DNA of 64,000 bases. Source: JAGOUU01 sp964387745 (GTDB lineage Bacteria > Pseudomonadota > Gammaproteobacteria > JAGOUU01). The position numbers and the translations under genes are program-made. The notes beneath the pieces were generated by a model, which was not told where the DNA came from, made no database searches, and saw nothing but the letters and a program-made list of their open reading frames with translations. Where the stretch lies: positions 62,001 to 126,000 of the forward strand of contig CAYLXL010000001.1 in the NCBI GenBank assembly GCA_964387745.1. The letters are read 5' to 3'. Shown one piece after another: positions 35,336-43,903 of the stretch. Numbering within the stretch: the first letter of the stretch is position 1; every line of letters begins with the position of its first letter.

Positions 35336-36205
35336 CTAGGTTAAATAGAATTGAATGCGATCAAGTGCATTAGTAAACTTATTGTATTTTTCAGGTTCTA
35401 CTATATATTTCTTAAATTTCTTTTCTTCGTCTGAACTGCTTGTTAGATTAAAGTGACAACTTTGGTCGATAGAGGAAAATTGTGTGGCAAGTGTTGGTGA
35501 CTTACTTGAATAGATAGAGCTAGGTGTAGGAAACTTGAAGCTGTAGACTAAGCTTATAGCATTGCTTAATACTATTTGTAGGGAATTAGGTGTTAAAATT
35601 TGGTAGTGTTGTTTATTTAATCTTATTGCGTCTAAGATTAACCTGGATAGTTTATTTTTAAACTGGCGTTGTTTTTCAAAGTCACTAAACGGAATTTGTC
35701 TTTCTTCATCTGATAGAGTTAGAATTTTATTTTGTAATTTTGTAATTAAATCATAATTGAATTGAGTGGCTTGTAAGGCTAGGTGCTGTTTTTTTATTTT
35801 TTTTTGTAATTGCGCACAGTATTTTTTGATTTTAGTCAGCTTTTGAGTTTCTGCCGAATCTTTAAGGGCTGTATCACATTCTAATTTACTAAGTAGTTCA
35901 TGTTCGGCCATTAATTTTTGTTTAAAAGTATTAATCTTTTGAGTCAACATGTAGCGTGCTAGTAGCTCTTTAGATCGTCTTTGGCCAATAAAGGCTATTA
36001 GCTGTGATGTCAAACTATTGCCGGCTATATACCCATGTTGTAATAGGTGGTCAATCAATCCTGTGTTATCGGTGAATAGCACAACTTTAGGAACTTTATT
36101 AGCATCGGTAATTTTATAAACAACAGAATCTATTTTTGATTCACTAGGGTTTTGTTCTATGAGTTTTGATGAAATAATTTCATATTTAACAGGGTATACA
36201 TTCAT
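35336..36205 (-). CDS. Unrecognised 289-residue protein with coiled-coil segment
   Basis: No family was recognised. The N-terminal ~75 residues look globular (KYEIISSKLIEQNPSES... VVLFTDNTGLIDHLL). A long charged helical part (about 85-165, rich in Lys/Gln/Leu) is probably coiled-coil. The tail is Ser/Thr/Phe-rich (FKFPTPSSIYSSKSPT). There is no signal peptide or transmembrane helix. It is the first gene of a probable two-gene minus-strand unit with the 708-residue membrane protein, and is divergent from gcvT. Function is unknown. Confidence 0.6.
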   Translation of the reverse strand: MNVYPVKYEIISSKLIEQNPSESKIDSVVYKITDANKVPKVVLFTDNTGLIDHLLQHGYIAGNSLTSQLIAFIGQRRSKELLARYMLTQKINTFKQKLMAEHELLSKLECDTALKDSAETQKLTKIKKYCAQLQKKIKKQHLALQATQFNYDLITKLQNKILTLSDEERQIPFSDFEKQRQFKNKLSRLILDAIRLNKQHYQILTPNSLQIVLSNAISLVYSFKFPTPSSIYSSKSPTLATQFSSIDQSCHFNLTSSSDEEKKFKKYIVEPEKYNKFTNALDRIQFYLT

Positions 36206-36250
36206 AAAACGCAGGTTATTTGATTAGTTATTATTTAGAAATTAGTTTTA

Positions 36251-36266
36251 AATTTTCTAGAAAATT
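36251..36266. promoter_or_regulatory. 16-bp palindrome between the 289-residue gene and gcvT
   Basis: aattttctagaaaatt is its own reverse complement and lies in the 174-base divergent spacer. It could be an operator for either side, but the spacer is very AT-rich and simple A/T symmetry arises easily. No glycine riboswitch core was found here. Confidence 0.25.
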
Positions 36267-36379
36267 ATAACTTTTGTAAAGGTTTATTGGATAAATTATT
36301 AAGATTTAAGGTTTTGTTTAATTAATATTAGAGTTATCATGATTAGGTTCTTGATAGTTAAAAATAATAAGGCAAAACA

Positions 36380-37552
36380 ATGGCCAGTAACGCAGCTGAC
36401 AAATTAATTCATAAAACAATTCTTTGGGAAGAGCATAGAAAATTAGGTGCAAGATTAGCAGACTTTGCCGGTTACGATATGCCAATTAATTATGGTTCGC
36501 AAATTGATGAACATTTAGCAGTACGTAATGATGCGGGTATATTCGATGTATCCCATATGGTAGTGATTGATGTTATTGGTCCTGACGCCAGAGCGTTTTT
36601 ACAATATATAGTTACTAATGATGTTGATAAGCTTAAAGACAATAAAGCTTTATATACTTGTATGTGTAATCATACTGGTGGCATTATTGATGATTTAATC
36701 GTTTATAAATTATCTTCTGATGATAGTCAAAATAAATTCCGTTTAGTAGTTAATGCTGGTACTTGGCAAAAAGATTTGGCTTGGCTCGAAACTAATAAAA
36801 AACAATTTAATGTAACAATTAGCAAACTTAATCATACAGCTATTATTGCTGTGCAAGGCCCGCAAGCTTTAGCAAAATTAGGTGCTATCTTTTCAGAACT
36901 GAATCAAGAAAAAATATTAGCATTGAAGACTTTTTCTAGTATAACGTGTTTTGAGCCTAGATATAATCAAGAATTTTTTGTCGCCAGAACGGGCTACACT
37001 GGTGAAGATGGTGTAGAAATTATTATTCCGGATAGTATAGCTGTTAAGTTTTGGCAAGATGTTATAGGTCAAAGTGTAACTCCTTGTGGATTAGGTGCTC
37101 GTGATACTTTAAGATTAGAAGCTGGTTTAAATCTCTATGGATCTGATATGGACGAGAGTGTATCGCCAATTGATGCAGGTTTACTATGGACAGTTGATCT
37201 TAAAACAGAAAGGGACTTTATTGGCAGACAAGCGATAACAGCACAACAGGCACGCGAAGAAAGTTCTCATAATAAAACATTGATGATTGGTTTAATTATG
37301 GATACGCGCGGGGTGTTGAGGCACGATATGCAAGTTTTTATTAAAAACAATAATAATGAAATAGGTAGAGGGGTGATAACGAGTGGTACTTTCTCACCTA
37401 CCTTAAAATTTAGTATTGCGATGGCAAGAGTCAAACTCCAGGCACCATTAGATAACAATGCTGTCTGCGAAGTTCAAATTCGTGATAAATTAGTACCCGT
37501 TAAGATAGTAACATATCCGTTTGTTAGATTTAATAAAGCAGTTTATAAATAA
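36380..37552 (+). CDS. gcvT: Glycine cleavage system T protein (aminomethyltransferase)
   Basis: Transfers the methylene group from the H-protein-bound intermediate to tetrahydrofolate, releasing ammonia. The 390-residue product has an N-terminal extension of about 12 residues before KTILWEEHRKLGARLADFAGYDMPINYG. Further marks are FDVSHM, YTCMCNHTGGIIDDLIVYK, FVARTGYTGEDGVEI with the folate-site residues, GLGARDTLRLEAGLNLYG, and the C-terminal SGTFSPTLKFSIAMARV. It starts the gcvT-H-PA-PB operon. Confidence 0.97.
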   Translation: MASNAADKLIHKTILWEEHRKLGARLADFAGYDMPINYGSQIDEHLAVRNDAGIFDVSHMVVIDVIGPDARAFLQYIVTNDVDKLKDNKALYTCMCNHTGGIIDDLIVYKLSSDDSQNKFRLVVNAGTWQKDLAWLETNKKQFNVTISKLNHTAIIAVQGPQALAKLGAIFSELNQEKILALKTFSSITCFEPRYNQEFFVARTGYTGEDGVEIIIPDSIAVKFWQDVIGQSVTPCGLGARDTLRLEAGLNLYGSDMDESVSPIDAGLLWTVDLKTERDFIGRQAITAQQAREESSHNKTLMIGLIMDTRGVLRHDMQVFIKNNNNEIGRGVITSGTFSPTLKFSIAMARVKLQAPLDNNAVCEVQIRDKLVPVKIVTYPFVRFNKAVYK

Positions 37553-37594
37553 TATTTTAAAATAATTAGATTAAATAAATAGAGAAGGTGAGAT

Positions 37595-37993
37595 ATGGTG
37601 AAAACCCCGAAAGATTTAAAGTTTTCAAAGACGCATGAATGGGTCAAGTTAGAAGAAGATAATATTGTGACATGTGGAATTAGTGATCATGCGCAAGCTT
37701 TGTTAGGTGATCTAGTTTATGTTGATCTACCAGAAGTTGGTGATGAATATAATGCAGGAGATGAATGCTGTGTCGTAGAGTCAGTAAAAGCAGCTTCAGA
37801 TGTTTATTGCCCAGTTTCAGGCACTGTAGTAGAAATTAATGAAATACTTACCGACACGCCAGAATTAGTTAACTCTGAGCCCTATGACTCTGGATGGTTG
37901 TTTAAAATTGAGCTATCAGGCATGGATAATTTGGATGATGCAGATTTGCTTAGCCCAGTAGAATATGAATCTCAAGTCGCAGAGGAGGCGTAA
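37595..37993 (+). CDS. gcvH: Glycine cleavage system H protein
   Basis: Lipoyl carrier that shuttles the aminomethyl group between the P, T and L proteins. The 132-residue product has the conserved KTHEWV start and the lipoylated lysine in VVESVKAASDVY (about Lys68). A strong ribosome site (gaaggtgag) lies 5 bases ahead of the ATG. gcvPA begins at the base after its stop codon. No lipoamide dehydrogenase (L protein) gene is in this operon. Confidence 0.97.
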   Translation: MVKTPKDLKFSKTHEWVKLEEDNIVTCGISDHAQALLGDLVYVDLPEVGDEYNAGDECCVVESVKAASDVYCPVSGTVVEINEILTDTPELVNSEPYDSGWLFKIELSGMDNLDDADLLSPVEYESQVAEEA

Positions 37994-39370
37994 ATGCCAT
38001 TCATTCCCCACACTGCAGAAGATATTACTAGTATGCTACAAGCAGTGAATTTAAGTAGCATTGATGATCTTTTTTCTGAAATACCTAAAGAATTGCAGAC
38101 TAATCTTCATAATAAAATTGATAGAAGCATTAATGAGCTTAGTATCAGTAAAATTATGCAAAAAAAAGCTGAATTAGATTATGGAGTTAGTAATTATATT
38201 GGTGCTGGTGCTTACGAGCATCATGTGCCAGCAGTTGTGTGGGAATTAGCTTCACGTGGTGAGTATATGACTGCTTATACACCTTATCAGGCTGAAGCAA
38301 GTCAAGGCACATTACAGTTGATTTATGAATATCAAACGATGATTTGTCAACTTACGGCTATGGATGCAGCAAATGCTTCTATGTATGACGGCGCAACGGC
38401 ATTAAGTGAAGCTATTTTAATGAGCGTGCGGAGTAATAAAAAAGCAAAGACACAAACTGTTTTATTATTAGGTGCGGTTCATCCTAATTATTTAGCTACG
38501 GCGAAAACTATAGTTTCTCATCAAAATATTGAATTAGTATCGGCCGACTTTAATTTACAAAATGGCACAACTACTCAAGCCGAATTGAAAAATTTTGCTG
38601 ATACTGAGCTTGCTGCAGTAGTAATTATGCAGCCTAATTTTTTTGGCCAATTAGAAGATGTTGATATGATCACTGATTGGGCGCATGCAAAAAATTCTTT
38701 GGTTGTTGCCGTGGTTAACCCAGTAAGTCTAGCTTTGTTAGAAGCACCTGGTAATTGGGGTAGTGGTGATAATTTTGGTGCGGATATTGTCTGTGGCGAA
38801 GGTCAACCCTTAGGTGTACCATTGGCATCTGGTGGCCCTTATTTTGGCTTTATGTGCTGTAAACAAGAATTTATCCGACAAATGCCGGGACGTATCGTTG
38901 GTCGCACAACAGATTTAGATGGTAACCCCGGCTATGTTTTAACCTTACAGGCCCGCGAGCAACATATTAGACGTTCAAAAGCTACTTCTAATATATGCAC
39001 TAACCAAGGGCTATTAGTTACAGCCGCTAGTATTCACATGAGTCTATTGGGCTCTGAAGGATTAAATCGTGTAGCTAGAACTTGCCATGATAATACTCAA
39101 TACTTAGCTGATAAATTAAGTTCTATTAAGGGCATTAAAAGAAAATTTGTAGGTGATAGTTTCCATGAAGTTGTCTTAGAGTTTGAGCAGCCATTGGATA
39201 AGATTTTAACCAAATTAAATAAACAGAAAATTGCTGGGGGATTAAATTTAACTAATACTGGTTTTCAGCATCTAAATAATTGTTTATTACTATGTGTTAC
39301 TGAAACCAAAGATCGCGAAGATTTAGATAATTATTATAATACTCTTCTTAAGGTTATGCAGGAGCAATAA
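37994..39370 (+). CDS. gcvPA: Glycine dehydrogenase (decarboxylating) subunit 1
   Basis: One of two subunits of a split P protein, which decarboxylates glycine on PLP. The 458-residue product has the N-terminal family start MPFIPHTAEDITSMLQAV, then YIGAGAYEHHVPAVVWEL, AYTPYQAEASQGTLQLIYEYQ, and GRTTDLDGNPGYVLTLQAREQHIRR. The PLP lysine lies in subunit 2. The split form occurs in many bacteria; E. coli has a single-chain P. The gene starts immediately after gcvH and ends one base before gcvPB. Confidence 0.96.
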   Translation: MPFIPHTAEDITSMLQAVNLSSIDDLFSEIPKELQTNLHNKIDRSINELSISKIMQKKAELDYGVSNYIGAGAYEHHVPAVVWELASRGEYMTAYTPYQAEASQGTLQLIYEYQTMICQLTAMDAANASMYDGATALSEAILMSVRSNKKAKTQTVLLLGAVHPNYLATAKTIVSHQNIELVSADFNLQNGTTTQAELKNFADTELAAVVIMQPNFFGQLEDVDMITDWAHAKNSLVVAVVNPVSLALLEAPGNWGSGDNFGADIVCGEGQPLGVPLASGGPYFGFMCCKQEFIRQMPGRIVGRTTDLDGNPGYVLTLQAREQHIRRSKATSNICTNQGLLVTAASIHMSLLGSEGLNRVARTCHDNTQYLADKLSSIKGIKRKFVGDSFHEVVLEFEQPLDKILTKLNKQKIAGGLNLTNTGFQHLNNCLLLCVTETKDREDLDNYYNTLLKVMQEQ

Positions 39371-39371
39371 T

Positions 39372-40808
39372 ATGTTAATTTTTGAAAAAAGTACTGTCAA
39401 TAGATATGCTCAAGCGCAAGCGCCTTTAGATAAAGTTGAAGTAAAAATTGATAAAAAATTTTTAAGAAAGAAAGCTGCTGTTTTACCTGAAATGTCAGAG
39501 CTTGAAGTAGTAAGGCACTATAGTAGGTTATCACAAAAAAACTTTTCTATTGATACTCACATGTACCCGTTAGGGTCTTGTACGATGAAATATAACCCAC
39601 GTATTGCGCATAAGCTTGCGATGTTACCAGGCATTGTACAACGTCATCCGTTAGCAGATTTAGAACACAGCCAGGGTTATATGAGTTGTGTCTATGAGCT
39701 ACAAAATATTTTAAAAGAAGTAACCGGTATGGCTGGTGTATCTTTGGCACCGATGGCTGGCGCCCAAGGTGAGCTGGCTGGTGTATTAATGATTAAAGCT
39801 TATCATCATAATCGCGGGGATAACCATCGGACTGAAATGTTAGTCTCAGATTCTGCGCATGGTACTAATCCTGCTTCAGCTGTAATGTCGGGCTATAGTG
39901 TCAAAGAAGTGCCGACCCTGCGTGATGGTGATATCGATATCGAGGCTTTGAAAAAACTAGTTGGCCCTAATACTGCGGGGATCATGTTGACCAACCCATC
40001 TACTTTGGGCGTGTTTGAACGTAATATTACTGAAGTTGCCAGAATAGTGCATGCTGCCGGTGGGTTATTATATTACGATGGTGCTAATTTAAATGCTATC
40101 TTAGGTCGTGTTCGCCCGGGGGATATGGGTTTTGATGTTATGCATATGAATCTGCATAAGACTTTTGCTACTCCGCATGGTGGTGGCGGGCCTGGTTCTG
40201 GGCCGGTGGCTGCTAATGCTCGCTTATTGCCATACTTACCTGTACCTATGGTAGGTTATAATCAGCAGTATTATTGGCTTGATGAAAAGTCTAATCCACA
40301 TTCTATAGGTCGAATGTCAGCATTTATGGGTAACGCTGGAATTTTAGTGCGTGCTTATGTATATGCTAAGTTACTAGGTAGTGATGGTATGCACAGAGTT
40401 TCAGATATATCGACTCTTAATGCTAATTATTTAATGCGTAAATTAGAAAAGTTAGGATACAGCCTGTCCCTGCCAGATCGTATGGCGACTCATGAGTTTA
40501 TTGTTACTCTTAAACCTGAGCTAAAACAACATGGGGTTTCTGCTAAAGATGTGGCTAAGCGGTTACTAGACTATGGTTACCATGCGCCTTCAACGTATTT
40601 CCCATTACTGATACCTGAGTGCTTATTGATAGAGCCAACTGAAACGGAAAGTAAACAGAGGATTGATGATTTTATTGAGGTTATGGGTAAAATTAGACAA
40701 GAAATCATGACCAATCCCGAAATGGTTAAGATGGCTCCGCATACTATGCCGGTTAGAAGATTAGATGATGTTAAGGCAGTAAAAGAGTTGGATATAAAAT
40801 ATATCTGA
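39372..40808 (+). CDS. gcvPB: Glycine dehydrogenase (decarboxylating) subunit 2
   Basis: PLP-binding half of the split P protein. The 478-residue product carries the PLP lysine in MHMNLHKTFATPHGGGGPGSGP, preceded by LAPMAGAQGELAGV and DSAHGTNPASAVMSGY, with YDGANLNAILGRVRPGDMGFDV between. Together with subunit 1 it matches the length of a single-chain P protein. A pair of hairpins follows the stop codon, so this is probably the end of the operon. Confidence 0.97.
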   Translation: MLIFEKSTVNRYAQAQAPLDKVEVKIDKKFLRKKAAVLPEMSELEVVRHYSRLSQKNFSIDTHMYPLGSCTMKYNPRIAHKLAMLPGIVQRHPLADLEHSQGYMSCVYELQNILKEVTGMAGVSLAPMAGAQGELAGVLMIKAYHHNRGDNHRTEMLVSDSAHGTNPASAVMSGYSVKEVPTLRDGDIDIEALKKLVGPNTAGIMLTNPSTLGVFERNITEVARIVHAAGGLLYYDGANLNAILGRVRPGDMGFDVMHMNLHKTFATPHGGGGPGSGPVAANARLLPYLPVPMVGYNQQYYWLDEKSNPHSIGRMSAFMGNAGILVRAYVYAKLLGSDGMHRVSDISTLNANYLMRKLEKLGYSLSLPDRMATHEFIVTLKPELKQHGVSAKDVAKRLLDYGYHAPSTYFPLLIPECLLIEPTETESKQRIDDFIEVMGKIRQEIMTNPEMVKMAPHTMPVRRLDDVKAVKELDIKYI

Positions 40809-40846
40809 TATACTTGATCTAAGGGAGTAGAAAATAAGCGAACAAT

Positions 40847-40910
40847 GTTATCCTCGCCTAGTCAAGGGAGGATAACGACGTAATCTAGGTTTGATACACA
40901 AACAACGTCG
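40847..40910. terminator. Two adjacent hairpins after gcvPB, possible terminator
   Basis: gttatcctc (40847-40855) pairs perfectly with gaggataac (40868-40876). Immediately after, cgacgt (40876-40881) pairs with acgtcg (40905-40910), followed by the T-rich aattttatt just before rppH. A perfect GC-containing 9-bp stem suggests termination or processing between the gcv operon and rppH-ptsP. The T-run is weak, so strength is uncertain. Confidence 0.45.
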
Positions 40911-40921
40911 AATTTTATTAA

Positions 40922-41410
40922 ATGAAAAACCAAGTCTATCGCCCCAATATTGGCATTATCTTATTGAACCGGCAAGGCAAAGTCCTACTAGCTGAGCGCA
41001 ATGGTATGCCAGATACTTGGCAATTGCCGCAGGGTGGTATTGATAATAATGAAACCGCTACTGAGGCTCTGTATCGAGAAGTTCAAGAAGAAATAGGTTT
41101 ACCGCCAAAGTCCTATAACATTTTAGCGGTAACAGCTGGTTGGATTTATTATCAAGTGCCTTATTGGCAAGAACTAGCAAAATCAAACAATCGGTTTCGT
41201 GGTCAAAAGCAAAAATGGTTTTTACTAGAGTTTTTAGGCAAAGACACAGATATTAATCTACAATTATATGAAGAAATTGAGTTTAGTAACTGGCAATGGG
41301 TGTCATATTGGTACCCTTTAACTAAAGCTATAGATTTCAAATTAGGCGCTTATCGAAAAGCTCTATCAGAATTGTTACCTGTCTATAACCAATATATGAC
41401 TGAGAAATAA
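40922..41410 (+). CDS. rppH: RNA pyrophosphohydrolase (RppH)
   Basis: Nudix hydrolase that removes pyrophosphate from the 5' end of mRNA and so triggers decay. The 162-residue product has the RppH start YRPNIGIILLNRQGKVLLAER and the full Nudix box GGIDNNETATEALYREVQEEIG (about 38-59). WVSYWYPL and FKLGAYRKAL are typical of the C-terminus. ptsP follows 5 bases later, the conserved partner. Confidence 0.96.
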   Translation: MKNQVYRPNIGIILLNRQGKVLLAERNGMPDTWQLPQGGIDNNETATEALYREVQEEIGLPPKSYNILAVTAGWIYYQVPYWQELAKSNNRFRGQKQKWFLLEFLGKDTDINLQLYEEIEFSNWQWVSYWYPLTKAIDFKLGAYRKALSELLPVYNQYMTEK

Positions 41411-41415
41411 CCTCA

Positions 41416-43614
41416 ATGTTAAATGTCTTGCGTCGAATAATGCAAAAGTTCTCGGACAATCTTGATCCGGTGCAATCGATGCGTATGATAGTTAAAGACG
41501 TGCGGGCCGCAATTGCATCTGACATGTGTGCCATTTATCTTTTAGACGAAGCCAATGATGAGTTTATCTTATTAGCATCCGAGGGTTTTAAGCCCGGCGT
41601 TGATGGCAGACTTAGAATAAATAAAAATGAAGGTTTAGTCGGCTGGGTCGGTAATCGAGAAGAGTTGATTAATTTAGAAGACGCCGCTTCTAACCCACAC
41701 TTCAAATATTTTCCGCAAACAGGCGAAGAAATTTACCATGCTTTTATGGGTGTGCCAATCATCCATCAGCGAGAACTTTTAGGCATTATTGTTGTTCAGC
41801 AAAAAAGTCAAAGAAAATTTGATGAAACAGAAGAATCTTTTTTAATAACGATAGCTGTGCAATTAGGTACAGCACTAGGCAATGTTAAGCTAAGTAACAT
41901 CATTGCTAGTGATAAAAAAAATATTAACACCAATACTATTGTTCATGGTGTAGCTAGTAGTGGTGCTTCAGGGATAGTCATGGGTACTGCTGTATTAGCC
42001 TACAATCCAGCTGAATTAAGTATTGTGCCTGATAAGATTGTCAAAGATATAGATGCAGAAATAGAACACTTCAAACAAGCATTAGCGACAACTAAAACTG
42101 AGATTAGGCAATTTCACAAAAACCTATTAAATCAATTACCTCCAGAAGANNNNNNNNNNNNNNNNNNNNNTAGTATAAGAAAAATTATTCAACGTCACGT
42201 AAGTTTATTTGATAGTATTGATGATCTTTACATCAAAGAGCGTGCTGCAGATATAAAAGATTTAGGACAAAGAATTTTATTTAATTTACAAGCAAAAGAT
42301 AATAGAGCCAAAATATTTCCAGAAAAAACAATTTTGGTAAGTAAAGAGTTGACTGTTGCATGTCTTGCTGAAGTTGCTCCAGAAAAATTAGTGGGAGTTA
42401 TTTCGCTAGAGGGTTCACCAAATTCTCATATGGCTATTGTTGCGCGTGCGCTTAATATCCCTGCTGTTATGGGGGTAAAAAAACTGGATCTTAAATCTAT
42501 AGAAGGCAAAGAAATATTTTTAGATGCTTATAATGGTCAGGTTTATATTCAGCCAGATGCAAAAACTCGTGAAAGATTGATTGCTATAATTAAAGAAGAA
42601 CAAAAACTATACTCGGGCATAGAAGATTTTAAAAACGAAAAAGCTCAAACACAAGATGGTCACAACATTTCATTATTAGTAAATACTGGTATGTTGGGTG
42701 ATTTCTTCGCAGTTGTATCACACTCAGGTTCCGAAGGCGTCGGTTTATACCGCACGGAAGTGCCATTTATGATCCGTGATCGTTTTCCAAGCGAGCAAGA
42801 ACAACGAACATTGTATACGAAAACTCTCAAGGGCGTGTATCCACTGCCTGTGATTATGAGAACTTTGGATATAGGGGGTGATAAAAATTTATCTTATTTT
42901 CCTATTGACGAAATCAATCCTTTTTTAGGCTGGCGTGGAGTGAGAGTCACGCTTGATCATCCAGAGATTTTTCTTGTGCAAGTGCGTGCTATGTTAAGTG
43001 CTAGTCTTGGCTTAAATAATTTAGCGATCATGTTACCAATGGTTACCAGTCTTAATGAGCTAATAGAATCAAAAAAATTAATTACTCAGGCATATCAAGA
43101 ATTACGTGATGAAGGCTTAGATATAGTTTTTCCTAAAATAGGTATTCTTATAGAGGTTCCAGCTGCAGCTTATAATATAGAAGATTTTATGCCACATGTT
43201 AATTTTATTTCAGTGGGGACTAATGATTTAACGCAATATGTTTTAGCTGTCGATCGTAATAATTCTCGTGTCGCTAATTTATATGATCACTATCATCCTG
43301 CATTAATAAAAATTTTAGCTTATATAGCGCGGACTGCTAGAAAACATAAAATTCCAGCGGGAGTTTGTGGTGAAATGGCGACGGATCCTTTAGCTGTGAT
43401 CCTATTATTAGCTATGGAATTTTCAAGCCTGAGCATGAACTATAACAGCTTAGCCAAAATTAAATGGGTTATCAGAAACCTAAAATTGTCTAATTGCAAG
43501 CAGGCTTTAGATGCAGCATTGCAGATGCATGATCCTAAAAGTATCAAAGACCATCTGAAAGAAGTGATCAATCAAGCTGGATTGGGTGGCTTGATACGAG
43601 CAAGAGAATTATAA
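41416..43614 (+). CDS. ptsP: PTS-Ntr enzyme I (PtsP), interrupted by an assembly gap
   Basis: First kinase of the nitrogen phosphotransferase system; it autophosphorylates from PEP and passes phosphate to NPr (PtsO). The product is about 732 residues. The N-terminal GAF domain spans about 1-160. The PEP-utilising domain contains the phospho-His in GSPNSHMAIVARAL. The C-terminal TIM barrel has GVGLYRTEVPFM, ILIEVPAAA, FISVGTNDLTQYVLAVDR and GVCGEMATDP. A run of 21 N lies between the GAF domain and the phosphohistidine domain. The frame is kept across it, so the gene is probably intact. No ptsO or ptsN is in the window. Confidence 0.95.
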   Translation: MLNVLRRIMQKFSDNLDPVQSMRMIVKDVRAAIASDMCAIYLLDEANDEFILLASEGFKPGVDGRLRINKNEGLVGWVGNREELINLEDAASNPHFKYFPQTGEEIYHAFMGVPIIHQRELLGIIVVQQKSQRKFDETEESFLITIAVQLGTALGNVKLSNIIASDKKNINTNTIVHGVASSGASGIVMGTAVLAYNPAELSIVPDKIVKDIDAEIEHFKQALATTKTEIRQFHKNLLNQLPPEXXXXXXXXSIRKIIQRHVSLFDSIDDLYIKERAADIKDLGQRILFNLQAKDNRAKIFPEKTILVSKELTVACLAEVAPEKLVGVISLEGSPNSHMAIVARALNIPAVMGVKKLDLKSIEGKEIFLDAYNGQVYIQPDAKTRERLIAIIKEEQKLYSGIEDFKNEKAQTQDGHNISLLVNTGMLGDFFAVVSHSGSEGVGLYRTEVPFMIRDRFPSEQEQRTLYTKTLKGVYPLPVIMRTLDIGGDKNLSYFPIDEINPFLGWRGVRVTLDHPEIFLVQVRAMLSASLGLNNLAIMLPMVTSLNELIESKKLITQAYQELRDEGLDIVFPKIGILIEVPAAAYNIEDFMPHVNFISVGTNDLTQYVLAVDRNNSRVANLYDHYHPALIKILAYIARTARKHKIPAGVCGEMATDPLAVILLLAMEFSSLSMNYNSLAKIKWVIRNLKLSNCKQALDAALQMHDPKSIKDHLKEVINQAGLGGLIRAREL
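42150..42170. other. Assembly gap (21 N) inside ptsP
   Basis: Twenty-one undetermined bases. 21 is a multiple of three and the frame continues on the far side, so the estimate may be right, but the residues are unknown. Confidence 0.99.
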
Positions 43615-43655
43615 CGACTGATTGTCTAACATAAGCATTACAAGTATTAGATAGC

Positions 43656-43815
43656 GACAGGCTCTGATCGTTTGGAGCAAATATAACTCTGAATGGCTAA
43701 AATCAAACACTTATAAAAAAGAATCTAATAATTAAGCAAAGCTTAAGAGTGTTATGAGAAATTTAACTTGGGGACACTTTCGATGAAAGGAATAAGGGGA
43801 CATTATCCATGAAGT
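43656..43815. repeat. Repeat remnants in the ptsP-phosphoesterase spacer
   Basis: The 289-base spacer (43615-43903) holds no gene. gacaggctctgatcgtttgg (43656-43675) resembles the 'ggctc...gatcgtt' repeats seen near 6529 (opposite strand in part) and at 45721. Further on, ttggggacactttcgatgaaag (43768-43789) and aaggggacattatccatgaagt (43794-43815, 16 of 22 bases alike by eye) form an imperfect direct repeat. 'ggggaca' strings of this type often flank transposase genes, but none is present. Confidence 0.45.
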
Positions 43816-43903
43816 ATCACAAAGTGGTTCCACATTGTTAAGCTAGCGTTAAGCTTTACTAGCTATAGTATACGCTTGATATTTACTTTTAAGAGAATAA
43901 TTT

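Noticed and set aside
36206..36379. Possible glycine riboswitch ahead of gcvT
   Set aside because: The spacer is very AT-rich and shows none of the GC-containing conserved core (such as the ggagag and ccgaagg strings) of glycine aptamers.
40809..40921. tRNA-like or small-RNA gene between gcvPB and rppH
   Set aside because: The stems do not fit a cloverleaf; no T-loop or CCA-type end.
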